A stretch of 64,000 nt of DNA, from the NCBI RefSeq assembly GCF_028551275.1, contig NZ_CP117025.1, positions 3,092,001 to 3,156,000 on the forward strand. The letters run 5' to 3'. Positions within the stretch are counted from its first letter, which is position 1, and each line of letters opens with the position of its first letter. Under the pieces are notes generated by a model. That model worked only from the letters and a program-made list of their open reading frames with translations, searched no databases and was not told where the DNA came from. The translations under genes and the position numbers were made by a program. The stretch comes from Sphingomonas hankookensis. Its GTDB lineage: Bacteria; Pseudomonadota; Alphaproteobacteria; Sphingomonadales; Sphingomonadaceae. Shown here piece by piece: positions 18,301 through 25,803 of the stretch.

Positions 18301-18354
18301 CACATTCCGGCGCGAAACGGACCAATTTCCGTCAGGATGGAACGGCGACGCTGA
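15316..18354 (+). CDS. Large secreted (alpha/alpha)6-barrel glycosidase with two N-terminal binding modules
   Basis: A 1012-residue protein beginning at GTG 15316, overlapping the GH144 stop. A short signal peptide (VVLLAAAAQAQ) precedes a CBM11-like jelly-roll (about 18-170, FDDVAAWRAA and VEVDDW-type end), a discoidin/F5-8C-like module (about 175-275), a beta-rich linker domain and, from about 560, a helical barrel with RSYDRSWIRDGAMMTET (about 587), SLWDDFWALTGY and DYTPYELRNVSAM. The W-I-R-D and W-D-D-F motifs resemble GH15/GH63/GH94-like enzymes. No named GH family is certain. It shares a transcript with GH144 and so probably acts on the same glucan. Confidence 0.8.
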   Translation: MIPVVLLAAAAQAQPLDRFDDVAAWRAASSDGVSATATAVPGVTDKALQLRYDFAKVSGYAFVRRTLPITFPPNWEMRLKVRGTGGVNDLQIKFTDADGTNVWWVTKPNFRPSAEWQELRIRPRDVQFAWGPTTDKTLKATQAVEIVVVRGRDGGAGTIEVDDWTFEALPPPRPLPAPVASDPRAIDGDRTTAAKGPVTIDFGGQRELGGLVLHWAGAATAYAIEASDDRRRWRTLRSVRHGDGGGDPIALPDTETRYLRIGGAKGLAEVEVKDRSWAETPNAFVADLARNAPRGRFPRGFTEQSYWTLVASDGGAVSGLIGEDGAIEIAKGGFSVEPFVVENGRTIAWSDVATGHSLENGYLPIPHALWTAAGWTLDTSLFADADSKRLMARWTLKNTGDVARTLRLVLAVRPFQVNPPAQFLSQRGGVSPIATLAWDGSAMAVTTPGAIAGDAAVTRRLFPLTAPAQAWAKPFDQGALADPAEPGKAMRVEDPTQLASGGLAYDITLAPGESWSTAMALGGDASVTQAALDSAHAATRASWQRTLGAVTMNVPTMKQPLADTVKSALAQVLMSRDGPALKPGTRSYDRSWIRDGAMMTETMLRMGVVAPGRAFADWYGPNLFANGKVPCCVDARGPDPVPENDSHGQYIHLVTDLYRYTGDKAALERDWPKLDAARRYMESLAQSERTAANQTPERRMLYGLMPPSISHEGYSAKAQYSLWDDFWALTGYKDAAFAARVLNKPEAAEIEAQRDRFQRDLHAAIAAAVRFWKIDYIPGATSLGDFDATSTTMGLDPAGEQARLDPKLLANTFDRQWRRVMTRPVSSDWSDYTPYELRNVSAMVRLGRRERANRMLDFYMGDRRPGGWNGWAEVVGRDQREIRFLGDVPHAWVASDYIRAALDLFAYVDQDAQAIVLAGGLDDDWLAEKGSDVRGLRTPYGTVDLAIRADGDAVVATIGGGAMPPGGFVLPWPLSGEAGRATIDGKAVKIASDGLHIPARNGPISVRMERRR

Positions 18355-18406
18355 CATGTCGTTTCGTATCCGTGTCGTATAATGCGACGCGGGGCGAAGG
18401 GGGATT

Positions 18407-19381
18407 ATGCGCGGCGTCAGGGCCAGTGTAGGTGCAGCCGCGTTGCTGCTGCTGGGGGCGTGCAACCGTCACCAGTCGGCGCTCGACGTATTCGGCGACG
18501 AAGCCGCGACCGTCCGTCACCTGACCATCATCATGCTGATCGGCGCGATCGTCATCGCCGCCGGTGTCGCGGGATTGATGATCGCCGCCGTCCGCGCGCC
18601 GGAGGGCAAGCTGACGCTGAAGGGCGGCATGCGCCTGATCGGATGGCTGGGCGGCGTGCTGCCGGTCGTCGTGCTGCTCGGCCTGCTGCTCTACAGCCTG
18701 CCCGCCATGCGGCCGCTGCCCGTGGCACGGGACGACCTGCGCATCGCGGTGGAGGGCGAACAATTCTGGTGGCGCGTCCGCTACCAGCCGCCGGGCAGCC
18801 CGCCGGTCGTCACCGCCAATGAAATCCGCATTCCCGTCGGCCGCACCGTGCAGTTCGACCTGACCGCCGGCGATGTGATCCACAGCTTCTGGATCCCCGG
18901 TCTTGCCGGCAAGATGGATATGATCCCCGGCCGCACCAACCGGCTGATCGTCCGCGCGACCAGGGCCGGCACCTTCCGCGGCGTCTGCACCGAATTTTGC
19001 GGGCTCAGCCATGCGCTGATGGCGTTCGACGTGGTCGCGATGGAGCCGGCGGCGTTCGATGCGAGGCTGGCGAACGAGCGTCGCCCCGCCACCCCGGCCG
19101 CGGACACGGCAGGCGGTGCGCGCGCCTTTGCCGCCAATGGCTGCACCGGCTGCCATGCCATCGCCGGAACCGGGGCGGCCGGGCTGATCGGTCCCGACCT
19201 GACCCATATCGGCAGCCGCGCGTCGCTGGGCGCCGGAACGACGCCGATGACCCGCGATGCCCTGGTCCGCTTCATCAAGGACGCCCCGGCGGTGAAGCCC
19301 GGTGCCCGCATGCCCGCCTATCCGCAGCTGCCCGTGCAGGACGCGCAGGCGATCGCCGCCTATCTGGAAAGCCTGAAATGA
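18407..19381 (+). CDS. ctaC: Cytochrome c oxidase subunit II with fused cytochrome c (caa3-type)
   Basis: A 324-residue subunit II that carries electrons to the CuA site. Lipoprotein-like signal (LLLGAC, Cys 19), two membrane helices (about 40-62 and 78-100), then a cupredoxin domain with CuA ligands His 159 (VIHSFW), Cys 194, Glu 196, Cys 198, His 202 (CTEFCGLSH) and Met 205. The C-terminus carries a class I cytochrome c with heme motif CTGCH (246-250) and a likely axial Met in ARMPAYPQ. ATG 18407 follows GAAGGGGGA. First gene of a five-gene operon with ATGA overlaps. Confidence 0.95.
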   Translation: MRGVRASVGAAALLLLGACNRHQSALDVFGDEAATVRHLTIIMLIGAIVIAAGVAGLMIAAVRAPEGKLTLKGGMRLIGWLGGVLPVVVLLGLLLYSLPAMRPLPVARDDLRIAVEGEQFWWRVRYQPPGSPPVVTANEIRIPVGRTVQFDLTAGDVIHSFWIPGLAGKMDMIPGRTNRLIVRATRAGTFRGVCTEFCGLSHALMAFDVVAMEPAAFDARLANERRPATPAADTAGGARAFAANGCTGCHAIAGTGAAGLIGPDLTHIGSRASLGAGTTPMTRDALVRFIKDAPAVKPGARMPAYPQLPVQDAQAIAAYLESLK

Positions 19382-21903
19382 GCCTGCACGCGCAAGACGA
19401 TCCCGCGCTCCGCGCCGCGCAGGAGGACCGCCTGCGCGAAGTGTGGAAGGCGCCGCAGGGCATTTTCCTGCGCTGGACCGACTGCAACAACAACCGGGTC
19501 GGCGTATGGTACACGCTGACCGCGTTCGGCTTCATGCTGTTCGCGGGCGTGCTGGCGCTGATCATGCGCACGCAGCTGGCGGTGCCGGAAAACGATCTGG
19601 TTTCGGCGAACACCTTCAACCAGCTGTTCACGCTGCACGGCTCGATGATGATGTTCCTGTTCGCCGTCCCGATGTTCGAGGCGGTGTCGATCATCCTCTT
19701 GCCGCAGTTGCTGGGCGCGCGCGACCTGCCCTTCCCGCGCCTGTCCGCCTTTGGATACTGGTCGTTCCTGCTGGGCGGGGTGTTCGTCGGCGGGTCGATC
19801 TTCTTCAACGCCGCGCCCGATGGCGGGTGGTTCATGTACCCGCCGCTCACCACGCGCACGGACCTGTCGGGGCTGGGTGCCGATATCTGGATGCTGGGGC
19901 TGAGCTTCATCGAGGTGTCGTCGGTGGCGGCGGCGGTCGAGCTGATCGTCGGCGTGCTCAAATGCCGGCCGCCGGGCATGCGGCTGAACCTGATGCCGCT
20001 CTACGCCTGGTACATTTTGGTCGTCGCGGTGATGATCCTGTTCGCCTTCCCGCCGCTGATCGCGGGTGACGTGCTGTTCGAAATGGAGCGGTTGCTCAAC
20101 TGGCCGTTCTTCGACGCGACACGCGGCGGCGATCCGTTGTTGTGGCAGCACCTGTTCTGGATCTTCGGCCACCCCGAAGTCTATATCGTCTTCCTGCCGT
20201 CGATCGCGCTGTTCGCGATGATGATCCCGACTTTCGCGCAGCGCCATCTGCTGGGCTATCCGTGGATCGTGCTGGCAGCGGTCGGCACCGCGTTCCTGTC
20301 GTTCGGGCTTTGGGTCCACCACATGTTCGCGACCGGCTTGCCCAAGATCAGCCTCGCCTTCTTCTCGGCTGCGTCCGAAGCCGTCGCGATCCCGACCGGT
20401 ATCCAGATTTTCGCGTTCATCGCGACGCTCTGGGCCGGCAAGGTCAAATGGTCGACGCCGCTGCTCTACGCCAGCGGATCGCTCGCCATCTTCGTGATCG
20501 GCGGTCTGACCGGCGTGATGGTCGCGATCGCGCCGTTCGACTGGCAGGCGCACGATACCTATTTCGTCGTCGCCCACCTGCATTACGTGCTGATCGGCGG
20601 CACGCTGCTGCCGCTGTTCGGCGGTCTCTATTATTACTGGCCATTGATCACCGGTAAGAAGCTGTCGGACAAGCTCGGTCGCACCGCCTTCTGGATGTTG
20701 TTCGTCGGCGCGAACCTGACCTTCTTCCCGATGCATTTCAGCGGCCTGTACGGCATGCCGCGCCGGGTGTTCACCTATCCCGGCGAACTGGGCATCGATT
20801 ATCTCAACCTCGCCTCGACCATGGGCGCCTATCTGTTCGCGCTGGGGACGTTGGTCGTGTGCATCGACCTGGCGCGCTCGCCGTGGCGGGAGAAGGCAGC
20901 GCGCAATCCGTGGAATGCCGGGACGCTCGAATGGCTCGCGCATCCGGATGACGAGGATTGGGGCATCCGCTCGGTTCCGCTGATCGAAAGCCGCTACCCG
21001 ATCTGGGACCAGAAGGATTTCGTCAAGAAGGTCGACGAAGGCCGCTACTTCCTGCCCGATGCGGAGGAAGGCCGGCGCGAGACGATCGTGACGACGGTGC
21101 TCGACGCGCGACCGCTCTATGTCGTGCGCCTCGGCACGCCCAGTTGGGTCCCGATGCTGACCGCGATCGCGCTGGGCAGCGTGTTCATCCTGACGACCTA
21201 TCACCTCTATTGGTGGTCGCTGGCCGGCGCGATCGCGACGCTGGGCTTCGTCCTCTACTGGCTGTGGACCGGCACCGCCGAAATCCCCGAAAAGCCGTCC
21301 AAGCCGATCGGCCATGGCATCGAACTGCCGCTCTATGTCTCCGGTTCGGCGGCACCCGGATGGTGGGCGATGTTCATCACGATGATGGCGGATGCCACCG
21401 CCTTTTCGGGGCTGGTGTTCGGCTATTATTTCTTCTGGACGGTGCATCCCGACTTCCCGCCATCGGGTCCGGGCATGGACGGGCCGGGCACCTTCTGGCC
21501 GATGGCGGCGCTGGGGGTCGCAGCGCTGAGCTGGGCTGCCACCGTCGCGGCGCGGGAAAGCAACAGGCGCGGTGGGGTCGGCGCCGCGCGCGGACTGCTG
21601 GCGATCGGCATCGTGGCCAGCCTTGTCGGTATCTGGACCGGGTTGCAGGGGCCGCTGACCACCGGGCTCGACCCCGAACTGCACAGCTATCCCGCGATCG
21701 TGTGGGTCCTGGTGATCTGGACCACCGTGCATGCCGGGGTCGGTGCGATCATGCAGGCCTATACGCTGGCGCGCAGCATCGCCGGACGGATGACGCCGAC
21801 CCATGATGCCGACCTGCGCAACATCACCGTGTACCAGCATTTCATGGCGCTCACCGCCATCGTCACCTATGCGACGATCGGCCTGTTCCCGGGGGTCGCA
21901 TGA
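19378..21903 (+). CDS. ctaD: Cytochrome c oxidase fused subunits I and III
   Basis: An 841-residue membrane protein. Subunit I (about 1-570) carries the low-spin heme His in TLHGSMMMF, the CuB His with cross-linked Tyr in FGHPEVYI, the two further CuB His in WVHHMF, and heme a/a3 His in VAHLHYV; FGHPEV marks an A-type heme-copper oxidase. Subunit III (about 640-841) adds helices with GYYFFWTVHPDFPP and a C-terminal YQHFMALTAIV. Subunit I-III fusions occur in caa3 oxidases. ATG 19378 overlaps the subunit II stop. It reduces oxygen to water and pumps protons; all metal ligands are present. Confidence 0.95.
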   Translation: MSLHAQDDPALRAAQEDRLREVWKAPQGIFLRWTDCNNNRVGVWYTLTAFGFMLFAGVLALIMRTQLAVPENDLVSANTFNQLFTLHGSMMMFLFAVPMFEAVSIILLPQLLGARDLPFPRLSAFGYWSFLLGGVFVGGSIFFNAAPDGGWFMYPPLTTRTDLSGLGADIWMLGLSFIEVSSVAAAVELIVGVLKCRPPGMRLNLMPLYAWYILVVAVMILFAFPPLIAGDVLFEMERLLNWPFFDATRGGDPLLWQHLFWIFGHPEVYIVFLPSIALFAMMIPTFAQRHLLGYPWIVLAAVGTAFLSFGLWVHHMFATGLPKISLAFFSAASEAVAIPTGIQIFAFIATLWAGKVKWSTPLLYASGSLAIFVIGGLTGVMVAIAPFDWQAHDTYFVVAHLHYVLIGGTLLPLFGGLYYYWPLITGKKLSDKLGRTAFWMLFVGANLTFFPMHFSGLYGMPRRVFTYPGELGIDYLNLASTMGAYLFALGTLVVCIDLARSPWREKAARNPWNAGTLEWLAHPDDEDWGIRSVPLIESRYPIWDQKDFVKKVDEGRYFLPDAEEGRRETIVTTVLDARPLYVVRLGTPSWVPMLTAIALGSVFILTTYHLYWWSLAGAIATLGFVLYWLWTGTAEIPEKPSKPIGHGIELPLYVSGSAAPGWWAMFITMMADATAFSGLVFGYYFFWTVHPDFPPSGPGMDGPGTFWPMAALGVAALSWAATVAARESNRRGGVGAARGLLAIGIVASLVGIWTGLQGPLTTGLDPELHSYPAIVWVLVIWTTVHAGVGAIMQAYTLARSIAGRMTPTHDADLRNITVYQHFMALTAIVTYATIGLFPGVA

Positions 21904-22280
21904 AGCGCGGGTTCCACGGTATGGTGGCCAAGCTGAAGGTCACGCTCTGGTCGCTGATCGTCCCGCCGACGGTGTGGGCAGTGCATTTCCTCTTCTCCTA
22001 TCTCTGGGCGGCGATCCACTGCGCCAAGGTCGGGGGGTTCCCGCGCCTGCCGATCCTGTACGCGGTCGGCACCGTGGTCGCGCTGGCCCTGATCCTCGCG
22101 GCAGGGATCGTCGCGCATCTCCAGTCGCGCGTGCCGGGCGACCCGGCCCCGCATGAGGAAGGCACCGACAGCGACCGCATCCGCTTCTTGGCCTTTTCGA
22201 CCGTATTGCTGGCCGCATTGAGCTTCGTCGGCGTGATCTTCACCGCCGCGCCGGTGCTGTTCCTCACGGATTGCCGATGA
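21900..22280 (+). CDS. Small oxidase-operon membrane protein
   Basis: A 126-residue protein with three predicted membrane helices (about 15-35, 48-72 and 95-118) and the motif VWAVHFLFSYLWAAIHC. It sits between the I-III fusion and the CtaG-like gene, overlapping both by 4 bases, so it is probably an accessory or assembly subunit of this oxidase. I do not recognise a precise family name. Confidence 0.8.
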   Translation: MKRGFHGMVAKLKVTLWSLIVPPTVWAVHFLFSYLWAAIHCAKVGGFPRLPILYAVGTVVALALILAAGIVAHLQSRVPGDPAPHEEGTDSDRIRFLAFSTVLLAALSFVGVIFTAAPVLFLTDCR

Positions 22281-22870
22281 AGCGGATCAGCCTGTTCGCC
22301 GGGCTGGTGCTGCTGCCGCTCGGATGGCTGGCGGCAGCGCAGGCGGGGATGGTCGGGCACATGGCCGGGCACATGATCGCCGTCGCCATCGCCGCGCCGC
22401 TACTGGCGTTCGGCCTCGCCGACAGCCGGTTCGACCCGGCACGGCGCTGGCCGACCATCGTGACGCCGCTCGCCATGTCGCTGGTGGAGCTTGCGACCGT
22501 TTGGGGCTGGCATCTGCCCGCGCTCAGGATGCTGGCGGACACGCATGTGGCGGCGATGGTCGTCGAACAGGCGATGTTCCTCTTGGCCGGGTGGCTGCTC
22601 TGGGCCGCCGTGCTCGGCACCGGGCCGGATCGCCGTGCGGCGGGGGTCGGTGCGCTTCTGCTCACTTCGATGCACATGACCCTGCTCGGCGCGCTGATCG
22701 GCCTCGCGCCGCGCCCGCTCTATCCGGCGATGGCGCATGGACATCACGACGCGCTGGCCGATCAGCAGCTGGGCGGCGTCGTCATGCTGATGATCGGCGC
22801 GGCCAGCTATTTCCTCGGCGGCCTTGCCTTGCTCGCCACCCTATTGCGCCATCCGGAGCCGACGCCATGA
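22277..22870 (+). CDS. CtaG/Caa3-type cytochrome c oxidase assembly protein
   Basis: A 197-residue polytopic membrane protein resembling the Caa3_CtaG family of copper-handling assembly factors. It is rich in His and Met: GHMAGHMIAV near residue 30, VWGWHLPALR, a TSMHMTLLGALIG helix and MAHGHHDALADQQLGG near 155. ATG 22277 overlaps the preceding stop. Probably needed for CuA or CuB loading of this caa3 oxidase; no Cox11-type chaperone or SURF1 is encoded in the operon. Confidence 0.85.
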   Translation: MKRISLFAGLVLLPLGWLAAAQAGMVGHMAGHMIAVAIAAPLLAFGLADSRFDPARRWPTIVTPLAMSLVELATVWGWHLPALRMLADTHVAAMVVEQAMFLLAGWLLWAAVLGTGPDRRAAGVGALLLTSMHMTLLGALIGLAPRPLYPAMAHGHHDALADQQLGGVVMLMIGAASYFLGGLALLATLLRHPEPTP

Positions 22871-23916
22871 CCATCCGCCTCACCTGGAAGCGCGTGATCC
22901 TGACCCTGCTCGGCCTCTTTGCGCTCGGCATGGCATACGCCTGGTCGGGGCTGTTCAACGTCGCCGCATCGTCGGGGCATTGGGCGATCAGCGACTGGTT
23001 CCTGCATTGGGTGATGCGCAATTCGGTGCAGACCCGCGCCGCCTTTTCGACGCCCCGCGACGCGAAGGACGATAGCGGCCTCGTCAGCGCGGCGGGCTAT
23101 TATGCCTCGTCCTGCGCGTCGTGCCACGGCGCACCGGGCGTCCGTCCGCTGCCGCTGATGCAGGCGGCGACGCCCCCCGCCCCCGACCTGTCGAAGAATG
23201 CGAAGGAATGGACCGACCGCCAGCTCTTCTGGATCCTGGAACATGGCGTGAAGTTCAGCGGCATGCCCGCCTGGGCTGCAAAGGACCGGCCGGACGAGGT
23301 AAAGCGCATGGTCGCCTTCGTCCGCCTGCTGCCGACGATGACTCCCCAGCAATATCGCGTGCTGGCGGGGAGCAATGCGCAAGGGTTCGGGGCGGCAAAC
23401 GGCCGGTTCGACAGCTGCGCCGGTTGCCACGGGACGGACGGTCTCGGCCGCGGGCAGCCCGACATTCCGGTCCTCGCCGGGCAGAACCCCGCCTATCTCG
23501 CCGCCGCGCTCGAAGCCTATGCCACCGGCCGCCGCCAGAGCGCGGTGATGGGCAACGCCGCCGCGCAGCTGACGCCCGAAGAGCGCGTCGCCCTGGCGCA
23601 GCGCTTCGCCGCCATGCCCGGCATCACGCCGGGGCGGGGCGGCAATGGCGATGCGGCAGCGCGCCGGATCGTCGAACGCGGCCTGCCGGAAAAGCAACTG
23701 CCCGCCTGCCGCAGCTGTCACGATGCCGCCGGGGCCAAGCGTTTCCCGGTCATCGACGGCCAGCGCGCGGTCTATATCGCCGAACGGCTGCGCCACTGGC
23801 GCGGCGAGAAGGAGGTGGTCGACGCGCGCAAGGATCAGGCGACGATGCCGGTCATCGCACGGCGTATTCCGGAGGACATGATCGAACCCGTCGCGCGCTA
23901 TCTGGCGGGGGAGTGA
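22867..23916 (+). CDS. Membrane-anchored triheme cytochrome c
   Basis: A 349-residue protein with an N-terminal membrane anchor (residues 10-28) and three c-type heme motifs: CASCH (83-87), CAGCH (184-188) and CRSCH (281-285). These define three cytochrome c domains, with likely axial Met in SGMPAWA (about 133), the QSAVMGN region (about 228) and ATMPVIA (about 326). Being last in the oxidase operon and overlapping the CtaG-like gene, it probably feeds electrons to the cytochrome c-fused subunit II. Confidence 0.92.
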   Translation: MTIRLTWKRVILTLLGLFALGMAYAWSGLFNVAASSGHWAISDWFLHWVMRNSVQTRAAFSTPRDAKDDSGLVSAAGYYASSCASCHGAPGVRPLPLMQAATPPAPDLSKNAKEWTDRQLFWILEHGVKFSGMPAWAAKDRPDEVKRMVAFVRLLPTMTPQQYRVLAGSNAQGFGAANGRFDSCAGCHGTDGLGRGQPDIPVLAGQNPAYLAAALEAYATGRRQSAVMGNAAAQLTPEERVALAQRFAAMPGITPGRGGNGDAAARRIVERGLPEKQLPACRSCHDAAGAKRFPVIDGQRAVYIAERLRHWRGEKEVVDARKDQATMPVIARRIPEDMIEPVARYLAGE

Positions 23917-23955
23917 GCGGCGATTGCCAGCGCGGATCGGTTTCACCTTCACAAC

Positions 23956-24037
23956 GTCACCCCGGACTTGATCCGGGGTCCCGCTTCTTTCCGACGGTAG
24001 CAGAAGAAGCGGGACCCCGGGTCAAGCCCGGGGTGAC
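23956..24037. repeat. Palindromic repeat, family A (GTCACCCCGG type)
   Basis: An inverted pair: GTCACCCCGGACTTGATCC at the left and the matching GGGTCAAGCCCGGGGTGAC at the right, with inner GGGTCCCGCTTCTT / AAGAAGCGGGACCC arms. It fills most of the gap between the cytochrome gene and aat. Related copies lie at 30959, 36149, 45759, 51781 and 60752. Confidence 0.85.
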
Positions 24038-24134
24038 GAACCAGGGTATCGGCGGCAGCACCCTGATCAGGCCACAGAACGTTGGCGCGCCAACGCAATG
24101 ACAACGGTTCAGTCCGAACGGAAACCGCTCTAGG

Positions 24135-24881
24135 ATGCGCCCGATGGCCCCCGATTTCGACCTCGACCCGCAAACGGTCCTGCGCGCCTATGCCAGCGGC
24201 ATCTTTCCGATGGCCGACGACCGCGATGCGCCCAGCATCTACTGGGTCGAACCGAAGCTGCGCGGCGTGCTGCCGCTCGACGGGTTCCACCTGTCGCGGT
24301 CGCTGCGAAAGCTGATTGCGTCGGACCGGTATCGCGTCACCGCCGACGTGGCGTTCGAGGATATCATCGAACTCTGCGCGCAAAGCGCGTCGGACCGGCC
24401 GGAGACATGGATCAACGGCACGATCGAGCGCGCCTTCCTCCGGCTGCACGAAATGGGGTTCGCCCATTCGGTTGAAGTGTGGGACGGCGACCGACTGGCC
24501 GGCGGCCTCTACGGCCTCGCGCTGGGACAGGCGTTCTTCGGCGAATCGATGGTCAGCCGCGCGCCCAGCGCGTCGAAGGTCGCGCTGGCATGGCTGGTCG
24601 CGCGGCTTAAGGTCGGCGGCTTCCGGCTGCTCGACTGCCAGTTCCAGACCGATCATCTGGCGACGATGGGCGCGGTCGAAATCCCGCGCGAGGCTTATTC
24701 GGCGCTGTTGTCCGACGCGCTCGGGATCGATTCGGCGGGCACCGGACTGGTGTCGGGCGCGTTCGACGCGCTCGACCGGCGTGGCGCGCTGGCCGCCGGT
24801 GCCGCCCCCGCCCCGGCCGATACCGTGTCGGGACCGGTGTCGGGGAAGGACATCGTGCAGCTCTTGGGCCACACGTCATAG
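24135..24881 (+). CDS. aat: Leucyl/phenylalanyl-tRNA-protein transferase
   Basis: A 248-residue enzyme that adds Leu or Phe to N-terminal Arg or Lys of proteins, marking them for ClpAP through the N-end rule. Conserved segments: GIFPMADDRD (about 25), YWVEPKLRGVLPLD (about 37), TWINGTIERAF (about 97), SVEVWDGDRLAGGLYG, GQAFFGESMVSR (about 140) and LLDCQFQTDHLATMGAVEIPR (about 180). ATG 24135 or 24144 may be the start. The last 187 bases overlap the opposite-strand DUF2155 gene, in a tail that is Ala/Pro-rich and poorly conserved in this family. Confidence 0.94.
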   Translation: MRPMAPDFDLDPQTVLRAYASGIFPMADDRDAPSIYWVEPKLRGVLPLDGFHLSRSLRKLIASDRYRVTADVAFEDIIELCAQSASDRPETWINGTIERAFLRLHEMGFAHSVEVWDGDRLAGGLYGLALGQAFFGESMVSRAPSASKVALAWLVARLKVGGFRLLDCQFQTDHLATMGAVEIPREAYSALLSDALGIDSAGTGLVSGAFDALDRRGALAAGAAPAPADTVSGPVSGKDIVQLLGHTS

Positions 24882-25369
24882 ATCGGGTGGAGCACGACGT
24901 TCAGCGCCGGACGCTCCTTGAACAGCCAGCCCGAAAAGGCACGCCGCCACTTCGCGTCCGCCCCGCGCACGTCCATCTGCACGAACGCGCCGGTATATTG
25001 CTCCTGCTCCCAGGGCGCGGTGCGTTCGCATGCGCGCAGGCGGATGATCACGTCGCCGACGCGCGTCGCCTGTCCGGGCTTCAACGTGAGGTCGCGGGTT
25101 TCGCCGTTGCGCTTGTTGAGCAGGCCGACCACCGCGACGCGCTCGGCCATCGGCGTGGCACCGGCGAGCAGGCGGCTGTCGAGGCCGGCATCGACGCTGA
25201 CGACTTCCGGCGCACCGGGGCGGGGACGGACCGATTCGGGAACCGAGATCTCCGCGTGCGGACCGGTCGACGGCGCCTGTCGCGACTGCCAGCTACGCCA
25301 GCCGAACCAGCCGCCGACCGCCAGCAGGACCGCGATCGCCAGCCCGGCCAGCCAGCGGCGGAAATTCAC
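24695..25369 (-). CDS. DUF2155 domain protein
   Basis: A 224-residue protein with one N-terminal membrane helix (about 8-25, LAGLAIAVLLAVGGWF). The DUF2155 region (about 65-165) includes AVVGLLNKRNGETRDLTLKPGQ, IRLRACERTAPWEQEQYTGAFVQMDV and PIYDVWPKSC with two conserved Cys. The low-complexity Ser/Ala tail after 170 lies antisense to the aat end. GTG 25369 is chosen because it overlaps the NDUFA12 stop (GTGA). Function unknown; probably envelope-located. Confidence 0.85.
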   Translation of the reverse strand: MNFRRWLAGLAIAVLLAVGGWFGWRSWQSRQAPSTGPHAEISVPESVRPRPGAPEVVSVDAGLDSRLLAGATPMAERVAVVGLLNKRNGETRDLTLKPGQATRVGDVIIRLRACERTAPWEQEQYTGAFVQMDVRGADAKWRRAFSGWLFKERPALNVVLHPIYDVWPKSCTMSFPDTGPDTVSAGAGAAPAASAPRRSSASNAPDTSPVPAESIPSASDNSAE

Positions 25370-25758
25370 GCGTCGGGGCTCCACGCCTCATAATCGCCGG
25401 TGGCGCGCACGCGGGCGCCGCCCTTGTCGAGCACGCCGGGCGGACGATAGGCGAGCGCGGTGCCGGTCTGGTTGGGGACCGGCGGCTTCTGCCACTGGCG
25501 CACCGGCGGCAGCGACTGATCGGGCGTGCCCTCGATCTGGTGGTGCAGCCAGCTGAACCATTCGGGCGGCACGCGGCTCGAATCGTTCGATCCTGCATAG
25601 ATCACCCAGCGGCGCGGATTGCCCGCGGTGTCGCGACCGCCCTCATAATAGGCGTTGCCGAGGTCGTCGGTGCCGACCTGCGTCTTGCCGCGCAGCCCGA
25701 GCCAGGTGCCGAAGGTGGCACCGTTCCACCAGGTGAAGACGTTCGCGAGGATTCCCAT
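25366..25758 (-). CDS. NADH:ubiquinone oxidoreductase subunit NDUFA12-like protein
   Basis: A 130-residue protein homologous to the complex I accessory subunit NDUFA12 (B17.2). Typical features: TWWNGATFGTWLGLR at the N-terminus, VGTDDLGNAYYEGG, RRWVIYAG and VPPEWFSWLHHQIEGTP. It binds the matrix/cytosolic arm of complex I and is characteristic of alphaproteobacteria. ATG 25758 gives the family N-terminus MGILANVF. It is coupled to DUF2155 downstream. Confidence 0.93.
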   Translation of the reverse strand: MGILANVFTWWNGATFGTWLGLRGKTQVGTDDLGNAYYEGGRDTAGNPRRWVIYAGSNDSSRVPPEWFSWLHHQIEGTPDQSLPPVRQWQKPPVPNQTGTALAYRPPGVLDKGGARVRATGDYEAWSPDA

Positions 25759-25803
25759 GCGCGACCGCTTAGCGTGTGGCTGCGCACACGACAATGGGGT
25801 GGA

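Noticed and set aside
18997..19377. Long N-terminal extension of the oxidase I-III frame
   Set aside because: It overlaps the subunit II coding region and has no domain; ATG 19378 gives the proper start with an ATGA junction.
19360..21840. An 826-codon open frame antisense to the oxidase I-III gene
   Set aside because: The composition (His/Gln/Arg/Asp-rich) is typical of antisense to membrane-protein codons, and all oxidase ligand motifs are on the other strand.
23956..24037. Possible transcription terminator made by the family A repeat after the oxidase operon
   Set aside because: The palindrome recurs at many sites unrelated to transcript ends and has no T-run, so it is listed as a repeat only.
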